From Actinopolyspora halophila DSM 43834 (GTDB lineage Bacteria; Actinomycetota; Actinomycetes; Mycobacteriales; Pseudonocardiaceae): a DNA stretch of 64,000 nucleotides. The notes under the pieces are model-generated. The model saw only the letters and a list, made by a program, of their open reading frames with translations, was not told the origin of the DNA and searched no databases. Each line of letters starts with the position of its first letter. The stretch's first letter is position 1. Below, one piece after another: positions 16,042-24,067 of this stretch. The DNA lies in contig NZ_AQUI01000001.1 in NCBI RefSeq assembly GCF_000371785.1, forward strand, positions 30,791-94,790, given 5' to 3'. A program made the position numbers and the translations under genes.

Positions 16042-16488
16042 GTGGGATTTGACATGTTCGTCCAGGGAATTACCGACCATCCGCACCGCTACCTGCGCCG
16101 CTCTGTCCTCGGCATGGTGGAGACCTCTCAGAAACTGATGGATCTGGGCATGGCGTTCGCCAGCGACAGTCCCGAGTTCCCCGACTCGTCCCATCTGTCC
16201 GCCGAGGACGTCTCCGAGGAGGGCACACCAGTTACCGAGCAGGCCCGGACGTACCTGGCCCAGCTGGAAGAGACTCTGTCCGCCCACGGCGGCAGCGGCG
16301 CGGGCATCCCGCTGCACAAGTTCGGCTCCAACGACGGGTGGCACGCCACCGCCGCCGAATGCGCCGCCGCAGTGCAGGCCTACAAGCAGGCGATCTCGGA
16401 CGGGGCCGCGCATCCGGACGAGTTCGCCGATGACGTGGTCCCGTTCCTGCACACCGCCGCGCAGTGCGACGGGTTCCGCGTGTACTGA
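16042..16488 (+). CDS. Hypothetical protein, 148 aa
   Basis: GTG at 16042 after AAAGAGGA. It starts MGFDMFVQGI and contains PLHKFGSNDGWHATAAECAA, a pattern of small plasmid and phage proteins that I cannot name. It is helical and acidic, with no membrane segment. Confidence 0.7.
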   Translation: MGFDMFVQGITDHPHRYLRRSVLGMVETSQKLMDLGMAFASDSPEFPDSSHLSAEDVSEEGTPVTEQARTYLAQLEETLSAHGGSGAGIPLHKFGSNDGWHATAAECAAAVQAYKQAISDGAAHPDEFADDVVPFLHTAAQCDGFRVY

Positions 16489-16519
16489 CCCACGCCTCAC
16501 CAACTCGTGGGCATAGCGC

Positions 16520-16553
16520 ACCGCCCCGCCATCCCCGCACGGGTGGCGGGGCG
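16520..16553. terminator. Hairpin after 16488; rest of the gap empty
   Basis: CGCCCCGCCA and TGGCGGGGCG form a 10-bp stem. The remainder of the 304-base gap up to 16792 holds no gene that I can support, only the AAAGGAGG ribosome site of the next gene. Confidence 0.55.
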
Positions 16554-16792
16554 CTGTGCGTCCGCACCACCGGCTGCTGAGCAGTCAACCACTGACGGAT
16601 GCATAACCGGGTGGGCGCGGCCACCACTCCCACCCGGGCACGACCCAGCGGGTGGAAACACCCATCCAGTGTGACGGCTGGCGATGACAACGCTCTAACC
16701 ACCGTCGATGTCGGCGTCGACAGGCGAGTCCGGTCGATCTGAGCCTGACCTGAACGGTGCCTGCAGACACGGCACACGCCGAAAGGAGGCCT

Positions 16793-17326
16793 ATGCAGAA
16801 CACAGTGTGGACCCGGGTGGCGTGCACCGGGCACCGGCCGCACCTGGTGCCATCGGGCTGTTGGACGTGGTTGTACGACGAGTTCGTTCGGATCGCAGGG
16901 CGGCTGCGCACCGAGTACGGCACCGAGGTCGCCGCCAGTGGCGGTGCCGCCGGTAGTGATCTGCTGTGGGCCGCCGCGGCCCACGAGGCCGGGCTGTACA
17001 CCGAGGTGTATCTGCCGTTTCCCGGCCACGAGGCGCGCTGGCCGGACAGCTGGCAGCCCTGGCGCGAGCGGCTGCACACCGTGCTGGACCGGGCCGATCG
17101 CGTGCAGACGGTGGCCAGTGAGCCGGGCGAGAACCCGGCCCAGCGGTATCACGACCGGGACCGGGCGCTGGTGGTCGACAGCCACGCGCTAGTGGCCGCC
17201 CACGATCCCACCCGCAGCCGAGGCGGAACCGTGGTGACCATGCGCCACGCGTGGGACAACCAGCGTCCCCTCATCCGCGTCGACATCCGCAACCAGCAGA
17301 GCACCCGCGCGCGCACCCGCCCGTGA
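16793..17326 (+). CDS. SLOG-domain (YpsA/DprA-like Rossmann) protein, 177 aa
   Basis: ATG at 16793 follows AAAGGAGG. The sequence has the TGHRP entry motif, GGAAGSDLLWAAAAHE (nucleotide-binding Gly-rich loop), PFPGHEARW, and RYHDRDRALVVDSHALVAAH with a following GGT, the signature of DUF1273/YpsA-type SLOG proteins. SLOG proteins bind nucleotides or nucleic acid, and some act in defence or DNA processing. The role here is inferred; it lies among establishment-type genes. Confidence 0.75.
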   Translation: MQNTVWTRVACTGHRPHLVPSGCWTWLYDEFVRIAGRLRTEYGTEVAASGGAAGSDLLWAAAAHEAGLYTEVYLPFPGHEARWPDSWQPWRERLHTVLDRADRVQTVASEPGENPAQRYHDRDRALVVDSHALVAAHDPTRSRGGTVVTMRHAWDNQRPLIRVDIRNQQSTRARTRP

Positions 17327-17447
17327 CCCCGCTGTGTGTCGCCGCCTCACCGGGCCCCGCGTCCGTCGACGCCGCGCACGGTGCAGGGCACCACCTGCGG
17401 GGGTGACCCAGCGACACATCAGCAGCCGCTCCGTTTTCTCTGTACCT

Positions 17448-17488
17448 GCGGTGTGGACCGGGCTCGATCACCCGGCCACACCGCCTTT
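17448..17488 (+). terminator. Rho-independent terminator
   Basis: GCGGTGTGG/CCACACCGC with an inner CCGGG/CCCGG pair is followed by CTTTTC. The remaining gap 17327-17644 shows no gene. Confidence 0.8.
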
Positions 17489-17644
17489 TCGTGTGCTGCG
17501 CAGCGGCATCGCCAGGTCTGCGCCCCTTCGCGAGTGAACACCACCTCGATACCGCCGCCACGGACGCGGTGTCGACCTCAGCCGCTGCCTCGCTGTGCGG
17601 CTGACCAGTTTCTACCTCCGGACAGGAGGGAAAGGAGTATCGCT

Positions 17645-18724
17645 ATGGCCACGGCCACCACCTTGACGATCCGCCACCGCTATGAGGACGGCACCACCAT
17701 CGAGGGCACGGCCAAACACAGCCCGGCCCACCAGGCGCTGAAGCAGCACCGCTCGTGGGTGTGGGCACCCTCGGCCCACGCGTGGCTGCTGCGCTCCTCA
17801 CGGCACCGCCCGTCGAAGCCAAACCCGATCTCCGAGATCGCAGACATCTTGGCGGGGTTGGGCTACGACATCGACTACGACATCGACGATGCCACCCCCA
17901 CAGTGGCCGAGCAGGAAGCCCACCAGGCCGAGCGGGCCCAGGCCCGCGCCGACCGGCTCGACGAACGGGCCCAGGCCCAGGCCGAGCGTGCCGCGGGCAC
18001 CCGCGAGAAGGCCGAGCAGGTCTTTCGCACCATCCCGGCCGGCCAGCCGATCCTGATCGGCCACCACAGCGAAAAGACTGATCGCAACCGCCGCGCCCGC
18101 GCGGAGAAACAGCTGGGCCGTTCGATCAAGCAGCGCGAGAAGGCCGAGGAGTTGTCCCGCCGGGCCGAGACCGCCTCGCACCACGAGGGGGCCCGCAACA
18201 GCCCGGTGACCGTGGCCAACCGCATCGAACGCATGGACGCCGAGCAGCGCCGGTATCAGCGCGCACTCGACGGGCGGGACGAACTCGAGTCCTACCTCGA
18301 CGAGCGCGGCACCCGGCGGCACCGCTGGACGGTCCGCTACCCCGATGAGGACCGCACAGCTCTGCTGCAGCGGGAGATCGCCGAGCTCGACAAGCAGTTG
18401 ACCTATTGGCGCGAGGTGTATGCCCAGCTCCAACAGCAGGGACGGGCCAGCACGCTCGGCCCGGACCAGGTCGCCACAGGCGACTGGGTCAGCCTGCGGG
18501 GCGACTGGATGCGCGTCCGTCGTGTCAACCGCAAGTCGGTCTCGGTGCCGAATCCGATTTTTTCGGCACCCCAGCCCGGCCAGCGTGAGCACACCGACAC
18601 GGTGCCCTGGCACAAACTCGCCGGGCATCGCACCACCGAGCAGATGTCGGCCGAGTTCGTCGCCGCCTACGAAACCCCGGGCACCGACCGGATCGGGCTG
18701 ACCCGCCGGTTCCACGACCAGTAG
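17645..18724 (+). CDS. DUF3560 domain protein, 359 aa
   Basis: ATG at 17645 after GGAAAGGAG. The centre has IPAGQPILIGHHSEKTDRNR followed by a basic helix, the hallmark of DUF3560 proteins found on plasmids and phages. Around it are an N-terminal beta domain, an Ala/Glu/Arg-rich helix, and a C-terminal beta-rich module (ATGDWVSLRGDWMRVRRVNR). The biochemical role of the family is not known to me; carriage next to anti-restriction genes is typical. Confidence 0.8.
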   Translation: MATATTLTIRHRYEDGTTIEGTAKHSPAHQALKQHRSWVWAPSAHAWLLRSSRHRPSKPNPISEIADILAGLGYDIDYDIDDATPTVAEQEAHQAERAQARADRLDERAQAQAERAAGTREKAEQVFRTIPAGQPILIGHHSEKTDRNRRARAEKQLGRSIKQREKAEELSRRAETASHHEGARNSPVTVANRIERMDAEQRRYQRALDGRDELESYLDERGTRRHRWTVRYPDEDRTALLQREIAELDKQLTYWREVYAQLQQQGRASTLGPDQVATGDWVSLRGDWMRVRRVNRKSVSVPNPIFSAPQPGQREHTDTVPWHKLAGHRTTEQMSAEFVAAYETPGTDRIGLTRRFHDQ

Positions 18725-18755
18725 CCCAGCAGCCCGAGGCTGTTGCTCTGTCCCC

Positions 18756-18797
18756 GCGGTGGGGGCCGACACCCGCGTGTCGGCCCCCACCGCTTTT
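18756..18797 (+). terminator. Rho-independent terminator, 17-bp stem
   Basis: GCGGTGGGGGCCGACAC and its perfect inverse enclose CCGC and are followed by TTTT. Confidence 0.9.
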
Positions 18798-18829
18798 GTA
18801 TGCGTTCCCCGCGTGAAAGCGAGCCCCTC

Positions 18830-19606
18830 ATGAAATTGACCAAACGCCAAGCGCACCGGCATGCCCAAGCCTGCGAGCTGATCAACCTCGACCGTGCTCT
18901 CACCGAGGACGAGCAGCGCTTCGTACTCGATCACTGGCAGGAATCGGAGCGAAGTACCCACACGCTGCAGGGGGCGTTTTTCACCCCCGCCGGGCTCGCC
19001 CGCGACGTCGCTCTCGAGGTCACCGGCGACCGGATACTCGATCTGGGAGCCGGGATCGGGCACCTGAGTTGGCACTGCCACGACCCGCTGCGCCGATGGA
19101 ACGGTCAACCGGTCCGCGAGATGGTGTGTCTGGAAACCGATCCGGCCTATGTGCAGGTCGGCCAGCGGGTGCTGCCCGACGCCACCTGGATCCAGGCCGA
19201 CATCGGCGACCTCCCGGAGTTGGAGCTGGGGCGGTTCGACACCGTCATCGCCAACCCCCCGTTCGGTGCCACCGGACTCACGATGGGCCCCCGCTACAGC
19301 GGCCGCCGCAGTGAGTACCACGTCATCGACCTCGCCCGTGACCACGCACGACGCGGGGTGTTCCTCGTGCCCCAGAACTCGGCCCCGTTCCGCTACAGCG
19401 GCCAGGCCATGTTCGGCAACCAGCACGATGACGAGTACGCGCGATTCCACCGCGTCACCGGCATCGAACTCGAATCGAACTGCGGCATCGACACCAGCTA
19501 CTACGACGACCAGTGGCACGGGGTCAGCCCCCGCGTCGAAGTGGTGCTGGCTGACTTCACCGAGGTCTCAGAAACCGCTGTGGACGAGGCCCGCACACGA
19601 TCCTGA
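18830..19606 (+). CDS. Class I SAM-dependent methyltransferase, NPPF (N6-adenine) type, 258 aa
   Basis: Start ATG 18830 is preceded by only a weak GAAAGCGAG. FFTPAGLARDVALEV, then motif I ILDLGAGIGHLS (about residue 68) and motif IV NPPFG (about 144) show an amino-methyltransferase of the DNA adenine type. No target recognition domain is visible, and the protein is short. Placed among ssb, dnaN and an ArdC-like gene, it may methylate the incoming element against host restriction; that role is inferred. Confidence 0.82.
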   Translation: MKLTKRQAHRHAQACELINLDRALTEDEQRFVLDHWQESERSTHTLQGAFFTPAGLARDVALEVTGDRILDLGAGIGHLSWHCHDPLRRWNGQPVREMVCLETDPAYVQVGQRVLPDATWIQADIGDLPELELGRFDTVIANPPFGATGLTMGPRYSGRRSEYHVIDLARDHARRGVFLVPQNSAPFRYSGQAMFGNQHDDEYARFHRVTGIELESNCGIDTSYYDDQWHGVSPRVEVVLADFTEVSETAVDEARTRS

Positions 19607-19675
19607 CCTGCCATTCCGCAGCGGGGGCGAGTGTGCCTCGCTGCGGTTCCCTCCGAGAGACAAGGAGAGCCCCGA

Positions 19676-20137
19676 ATGACCATCGAGAGCGAGAAGCAAA
19701 CCTCGCCTGAGGAGCAAGCCCCCCAGCCGGTGCTCAACCCGGATACCGCGGAGGGCGCGGCGATCGCCGAGCTGTACCGGCGGCTCAAGACCGTCGTGGA
19801 AGAACCCGACGGCTCGTGGCCGGGCGGCGACGTCGTCAACGAGCTCAACCAGTGGTTGGCCGGGCTGGGGCTGCACCCCGACGACGAGGCCGAGGACGCT
19901 CTGGCACGGCTGCGCGAGCAGCCACGCACCTGGACCGTGCTGGGCCTGCGGGACAACGACACCCCGGGGAAGACGCTGATCGCCGGGGTGCTGCCCGGCC
20001 AGATCGTCTGCCAGGACACCGATCCGAGGGATAAGGGTGGCTACGAGCGGGTCGGTGAAGTAGTGACCGCCGCGGACCCAGAAGTAGCCGAATGGCTCGG
20101 CTACCGAAAGTTCGAACACGCCCGTGACGAGGGCTGA
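19676..20137 (+). CDS. Hypothetical acidic protein, 153 aa
   Basis: ATG at 19676 after AAGGAGAG. Acidic N-terminus, a helical middle (AAIAELYRRLKTVVEEPDGS), then a mixed region with RTWTVLGLRDNDTPGKTLIA and EVAEWLGYRKFEHARDEG. No family is recognised. Confidence 0.7.
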   Translation: MTIESEKQTSPEEQAPQPVLNPDTAEGAAIAELYRRLKTVVEEPDGSWPGGDVVNELNQWLAGLGLHPDDEAEDALARLREQPRTWTVLGLRDNDTPGKTLIAGVLPGQIVCQDTDPRDKGGYERVGEVVTAADPEVAEWLGYRKFEHARDEG

Positions 20138-20203
20138 CCGGCTCACGCGGCGGGACATCCCGGCATGAGCCCTCCACCACCTCTGCAATTTCAGCACTGT
20201 CCG

Positions 20204-20239
20204 CGCAGGGCCCGGCACCGGCAGGTGTCGGGCCCTGCG
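20204..20239. terminator. GC-rich hairpin
   Basis: CGCAGGGCCCG and CGGGCCCTGCG arms with an inner CACC/GGTG pair; no T-tract. Confidence 0.6.
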
Positions 20240-20268
20240 TGTGCGTGCTCCGAGCGTAAGGACAGCCA

Positions 20269-20664
20269 GTGAGGACACAGCAACAGCGGCGCACCAGTGA
20301 TGCCGAGCTGCGCGCGGCGGTGACACAGCAGTTGGGCGACGAGCAGTGGGTGGCGTGGATGCAGCGTCACCTCGACGCGCTACCGCCGGACTGCCGCCTG
20401 GCGAGCTACACCCAGCGCAACCAAGCACTGGTGGTGCTGCAGGCCCAGCAACGCGACCTGCGGTTGACCGGACATCTGGACACGTTCACCGGGTGGATTC
20501 GGCAGGGACGCGTGGTGATGCAGGGACAGAAAGCGCTGCGAATCGTGGCGTCCATGGATGAAGAGCCCGACACCGAAGACCAGCACCAGCAGCGTGAACC
20601 GCGGAAGCGGTTTCGCATGGTCGGCCGGTTCGACATGGCCCAGACCCAACCACGCGAGACGTGA
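20269..20664 (+). CDS. ArdC N-terminal-like ssDNA-binding protein, 131 aa
   Basis: GTG at 20269 follows AAGGAC. The core LASYTQRNQALVVLQAQQRD, then HLDTFTGWIRQGRVVMQGQK and RIVA, and near the end FRMVGRFDMAQT match the N-terminal DUF1738/ArdC domain, in which YS..N..LI..Q, W...GR.V.KG and F...FD..QT are conserved. Only this domain is present and the metallopeptidase half is absent. ArdC proteins protect incoming plasmid DNA from restriction; a stand-alone domain may do so by coating single strands. Confidence 0.72.
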   Translation: MRTQQQRRTSDAELRAAVTQQLGDEQWVAWMQRHLDALPPDCRLASYTQRNQALVVLQAQQRDLRLTGHLDTFTGWIRQGRVVMQGQKALRIVASMDEEPDTEDQHQQREPRKRFRMVGRFDMAQTQPRET

Positions 20665-20698
20665 CCACACCCAGCAGAACGAGGACGAGGAGGACGCT

Positions 20699-21376
20699 AT
20701 GTCGCTGTTGACCACCGCCACCGCCACCGGGCGACACAACCGTGGCACCGACGCCGTGGCCGGGGCGGGCCCCAATCGGCTGGGCCGCCAAGTCTGGGCA
20801 CTGGGCACCGTCTACGGTCCCCGCGCCAGTGCCGAGTTGGCCGCGGAGATAACACGCCGTGCGGCTGAGGAAGCTTCGCGCACCGGTGCGATCGAGGCGG
20901 TGCTCCTTGCGGCCCGGTGCGTGCCCACTGTCCCCGTCGAGATGGCCCAGGACCATCGTCGCGATGTCGACGCGTGGGTGACCGTGGTGCAGACGTGCCC
21001 GGATCGCCCCGCCGAGGGCTACGACGTGGCCTGGGCCGGGGACTGCCGCGCGAGCCACCTGACCGAGCACGGCCAGTGGCAGCAGGTCGCCGGGACCTGG
21101 CACCGCACGCGTTGCGAGCAGCATCCGGACACGCGCACCCCGTCGCTGGGCGGAGTCGTCTGCAGCGACGATGTGGGCAGCAGGCAGGTTCCCATCCCGT
21201 ACACGCGGCTGGTGCTGACCAGCCCCGGGGTGCACAGCACGCTGACCTACAACGAGCTGGAAATGTTCGGCCGCGAACACAGTCCCTGGGATGCGGCTCA
21301 GCGTCTGGTCACCGCGGCGTCGCAGCTCGGTGGTCAGGAGTCGACCGCGGTCGTGGTCGCTCGTGCTCACGGGTGA
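20699..21376 (+). CDS. PP2C-like fold protein (putative), 225 aa
   Basis: ATG at 20699 after GAGGAGGA. YDVAWAGDCRASHLTEHGQW resembles the GDSR strand of PP2C phosphatases, and the end (YTRLVLTSPGVHSTLTYNEL ... GGQESTAVVVARA) resembles the SDGL and D-N-TAVVV parts. However, the metal-binding Asp residues are not all present, so activity is doubtful. It ends the plus-strand block just before the folded non-coding region. Confidence 0.45.
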   Translation: MSLLTTATATGRHNRGTDAVAGAGPNRLGRQVWALGTVYGPRASAELAAEITRRAAEEASRTGAIEAVLLAARCVPTVPVEMAQDHRRDVDAWVTVVQTCPDRPAEGYDVAWAGDCRASHLTEHGQWQQVAGTWHRTRCEQHPDTRTPSLGGVVCSDDVGSRQVPIPYTRLVLTSPGVHSTLTYNELEMFGREHSPWDAAQRLVTAASQLGGQESTAVVVARAHG

Positions 21377-21390
21377 GCGCTGAAGGGGAC

Positions 21391-21747
21391 GGGCGTGGAA
21401 GCCCCTCGCGGCTTACCACCGGGTGAGCCGGTGGCCGGCCAAGACCACGCCCGCCAGCGCGTCCGTCCTCGTGGCTTCTAAACAACCAATCGGACGCGAG
21501 GACGATCCTACCGGAGTCGGGCCCAGCGGCACACACGCGCCCGACCGCGCAGCCGCGCCGAACTACCGCGACCGCACACCGGGGAGACCACCCGCGGCGG
21601 TGCCGGTCGCCGTTCCCTTCGTGCCATCCAGCGTATTGCTGCGGGTGGCCGCGTCCAGGGCGCCTGACGGCGTCGCTGCCGCGATGCGCTTCGCGCACCC
21701 TGGACCCGGCCACCCTCCGCAAAAAAGGGCACGTGCGAAGGGAACGG
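21391..21747. other. Strongly structured non-coding region
   Basis: Three folded parts are seen. First, a three-way junction: GGGCGTGG (21391) with CCACGCCC (21445), enclosing AAGCC/GGCTT and CCACCGG/CCGGTGG hairpins. Second, CGCGTCCG (21458) can pair with CGGACGCG (21491), or the overlapping CGTCCTCG with CGAGGACG, which are mutually exclusive. Third, a long arm: CCGTTCCCTTCG (21610) with CGAAGGGAACGG (21736), inside it GCGGGTGGCC-GC-GTCCAGGG (21641-21660) with CCCTGGAC..GGCCACCC..CGC (21698-21720). No convincing gene covers the region. It could be an RNA, a single-strand promoter/initiation site or an origin. Confidence 0.6.
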
Positions 21748-21790
21748 AAAAAGAATGGCCCCCTCATTCTTGCGCGACGTTTCTGTTGGC

Positions 21791-21811
21791 ACGGGGAGCG
21801 TCCCGTTTTTA
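21791..21811 (+). terminator. Terminator following the structured region
   Basis: ACGGG-GAGCGT-CCCGT is followed by TTTT. A hairpin AAGAATG/CATTCTT lies just before it (about 21751-21770). Confidence 0.6.
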
Positions 21812-21891
21812 TGCATTGTTTGTGCAGCGCATGAAGCTATACCGGCCGGAAAAATTAGTCGGAAAAATTGGCTGAAACCCCCCTTGAAAGG

Positions 21892-21921
21892 TTGCGGATG
21901 ATCGCCGGTCGGTACTAGAAT
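21892..21921 (+). promoter_or_regulatory. Sigma-70-type promoter of the 21992 gene
   Basis: TTGCGG (21892) and TAGAAT (21916) are separated by 18 bp. A direct repeat of CGGAAAAATT lies just upstream (about 21847 and 21860). Confidence 0.6.
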
Positions 21922-21991
21922 TGATAGTGTAAGCAAGGCCGGGAAGGCCAAGCCCGGTCCGATCCTCGAAAATTCTAAAGAGGTAACGGCG

Positions 21992-22822
21992 ATGTCGGAA
22001 AACACGCTGTCCGCAATTTCGGCTCTGTTCGACCTGGGAGCACACCAGGAGGCTTACCAGGCGTTTCGTTCGTGGTGGGCGGAGCGTTCCGAAGCGGAAG
22101 TGTCCGCTTTCGCGGAATGTGCCGCCATTCTGGAAAAGCGGCCTAGGGCAGGTTTGGCCAAGCTGCGTGAGCTTTACAAGCGGGTACAGGACGAGAAAGT
22201 CCGTGCCGTGATCGGTGACTGTGGCAAGGCAGGCGCCAACGCCACCCGCAGCGAACCGGAGCCGGATCGGGCGCCCCGGTGGGACGAGTCCACCAAGTAC
22301 CAAGCGCCCGGCCCCGTACACAGGGCAATGCGCCGGTCGGCCAAACGGCCCCCCAGGGTGCCGGACAGTTTCGAACCGGAATACGTCACCGACTACCAGG
22401 ACAACCGACTGGGAGTCAGTGACGAGCCCACGGGAGAGAACCCGCCTGGGTATTCGCTGGACTACGACAAGGCCAGCGTGTCCCCCCTCCGGGGTCGGAT
22501 CTGCGTAGGCTGCTTTGTCGAACGTCCCAGCGTCGATATCCGCCGCACGGCGGATGACGGGCTGTGTGAGGAGTGCCGCGACGTGGGCACTTCCGGTGTG
22601 GACACCACGCGGGACACCGCCCGCGCAAGGTGTGACTACTACACACGCCACTACCCGCCGGAAGGCGCAAAAGCGCTCATGCGTGCCGACTGGAGAAGCT
22701 CGGACGAGGTCGACCGCGCCACCATCGAACGACGCGCGGCCGCCCTGGCCCAGCCCGCACCCCAAGCCATCGTGCCCGGACCACGCGCCAGCCGGACACA
22801 CCGCCCACAGGTGCGGATCTGA
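21992..22822 (+). CDS. Hypothetical protein with a Cys4 site, 276 aa
   Basis: ATG at 21992 after AAAGAGG. A helical N-terminal 75 residues (LSAISALFDLGAHQEAYQAF) is followed by a disordered basic/acidic middle. A CVGC...CEEC pair near residues 171-197 probably binds zinc, and a basic C-terminal tail follows. No family is recognised. It is preceded by its own promoter and by the structured region, and ends at a perfect 18-bp hairpin. Confidence 0.7.
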   Translation: MSENTLSAISALFDLGAHQEAYQAFRSWWAERSEAEVSAFAECAAILEKRPRAGLAKLRELYKRVQDEKVRAVIGDCGKAGANATRSEPEPDRAPRWDESTKYQAPGPVHRAMRRSAKRPPRVPDSFEPEYVTDYQDNRLGVSDEPTGENPPGYSLDYDKASVSPLRGRICVGCFVERPSVDIRRTADDGLCEECRDVGTSGVDTTRDTARARCDYYTRHYPPEGAKALMRADWRSSDEVDRATIERRAAALAQPAPQAIVPGPRASRTHRPQVRI

Positions 22823-22824
22823 CA

Positions 22825-22869
22825 CCCACCGCTGCCCGCCCCGACCCCACCGGGGCGGGCAGCGGTGGG
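22825..22869. terminator. 18-bp perfect hairpin, copy 1 of a duplicated element
   Basis: CCCACCGCTGCCCGCCCC pairs fully with GGGGCGGGCAGCGGTGGG over a 9-nt loop. The 37-bp stretch 22826-22862 is repeated exactly at 23106-23142. Confidence 0.75.
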
Positions 22870-22910
22870 CCCGGCCACCACACCGAACAGGCACGAAAGG
22901 ACACCGAACC

Positions 22911-23099
22911 ATGCGCGAAGGACACGCCCCCGACACGGTCACAGTGATTACGGTGGACGCCCCGGAATGCCCGGACGAATTCAACATTCTGCCCGGAATC
23001 ATCACCGAAGGGGACACCATCGAGTGCCAAACCTGCCAGGTTCAGCACCGAGTGATTCAAGCCCTCACCACGGATGTGGTCGACATCGACCACGTCTGA
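22911..23099 (+). CDS. Hypothetical small protein, 62 aa
   Basis: ATG at 22911 after GAAAGGAC. It contains CPDEF and a CQTC pair (ECQTCQVQHRVIQ), suggesting a zinc ribbon half. It lies between the two copies of the duplicated hairpin. Confidence 0.6.
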   Translation: MREGHAPDTVTVITVDAPECPDEFNILPGIITEGDTIECQTCQVQHRVIQALTTDVVDIDHV

Positions 23100-23105
23100 T
23101 CACCG

Positions 23106-23142
23106 CCACCGCTGCCCGCCCCGACCCCACCGGGGCGGGCAG
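23106..23142. terminator. Duplicated hairpin, copy 2
   Basis: Identical over 37 bp to 22826-22862; the stem here is the 11-bp CTGCCCGCCCC/GGGGCGGGCAG part. Each copy follows a plus-strand stop codon. Confidence 0.7.
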
Positions 23143-23179
23143 CCCCAGCGGCCCCACCCGGGGGTGCCAGCAGTCGGCC

Positions 23180-23383
23180 CCGGGCGGTATCGAACCGCCC
23201 GGACCCGGTCGAGGGCTCCCCGGCCGCCCTCGCGCTCCGGCCGAAATGGAACCGCCTAGCGGCGGTGCTGTGTCCACACACTCCGTCGACACGCTGCCAC
23301 CGCACCCACGGCGGGACGGCTGCCCCTCAGCGAGCACACCAGGCGGGGCGGGACTACCCGGTTTCCGGGCAGTCCCGCCCCGC
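23180..23383. repeat. Further inverted repeats in a gene-free gap
   Basis: CCGGGCGGT-ATCGA-ACCGCCCGG lies at 23180-23202. At 23344-23383 GGCGGGGCGGGACT-a-CCCGG pairs with CCGGG-c-AGTCCCGCCCCGC (one opposed mismatch), a strong hairpin suited to end the minus gene stopping at 23408. I see no gene between 23100 and 23407. Confidence 0.6.
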
Positions 23384-23407
23384 TACGTGTATGCCCGGCC
23401 TGCTCCC

Positions 23408-23851
23408 TCAGCCCCGAGCGTCGTTCTCGCCCACCGCGCCGGACGCGCCGACCGAGTCGGCCCCGTGCTCGGCCGAGACCTGACCATCACCTCCGGACGA
23501 GCCCGCTTTCCGCGACCGGGACCGCGACCGGGGACGCGACGCCAACCCGAGCTCGGACAGCTCCCCCTTGGTCCAGCCCGCCTCGAGCGCTTCCTGCCGG
23601 ATCCCCTGCGTGTCCTCCTGGGCCGCGTGCTGCGCGGTAGCGAGGTAGCCCTGCGCCTGCTCCAGCGCGGCGCCGACCGTCTCGTCAGTGGACTGCTTGC
23701 GTGCCTGCCCGGCCTGCGTGGCCAGCTCCCGCAGCGGCTGCTCGGCCTGCTGTGCCGCGGCCAGACGCCGCACCACGTCCACTTTGTCCTCAAGCATCTG
23801 TTGCGCCGCCGTGGCGGCCTGTTCCACCGGATCGCTGTTGTTCCTGCTCAT
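23408..23851 (-). CDS. Hypothetical helical protein, 147 aa
   Basis: An N-terminal coiled-coil-like region (PVEQAATAAQQMLEDKVDVV onwards, Gln/Ala-rich) is followed by a basic RPRSRSRSRKAG stretch and an acidic tail. It is transcribed divergently from mobC across the oriT candidate; no clear ribosome site was seen before the ATG at 23851. A role in the relaxosome is possible but unsupported. Confidence 0.55.
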   Translation of the reverse strand: MSRNNSDPVEQAATAAQQMLEDKVDVVRRLAAAQQAEQPLRELATQAGQARKQSTDETVGAALEQAQGYLATAQHAAQEDTQGIRQEALEAGWTKGELSELGLASRPRSRSRSRKAGSSGGDGQVSAEHGADSVGASGAVGENDARG

Positions 23852-23976
23852 GATCGTGACGCTAGCAGTCGGCAGTGGCGGCGACAGCGCATCGAGCGCT
23901 GTCGCCGCCGTCGAGGACTCTCCCGCCGTCCTCGCGCTCCGCGCCTACTCAACGCGCGTAGAGCCGAGCAAGATAT

Positions 23977-23995
23977 ACCGTAAGTCTGACTTACG
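23977..23995. promoter_or_regulatory. Candidate oriT palindrome
   Basis: CCGTAAGTC-T-GACTTACGG is a perfect 9-bp-arm palindrome in an AT-richer patch, about 70 bp upstream of mobC. Inverted repeats beside mobC and a relaxase gene are the usual oriT layout; the nick site is not identified. Confidence 0.55.
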
Positions 23996-24067
23996 GGCTC
24001 GTGATTCGCCGTTGCGGCTCATGGTCGGGCACAGTAGTGCCCGTCGCTGTCGCTGGGAGGGGTGCAG

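Noticed and set aside
17798..19519. Minus-strand frame of 573 codons
   Set aside because: Shadow of the DUF3560 and methyltransferase genes, both well supported.
21423..22005. Frames on both strands in the structured region (21423-21875 plus; 21508-22005 minus)
   Set aside because: They lack ribosome sites, run through perfect hairpins and have low-quality composition, so the region is treated as non-coding.
22865..23983. Plus-strand frame of 372 codons
   Set aside because: It crosses duplicated hairpins and the coding strand of the 23408-23851 gene; no folded sequence.
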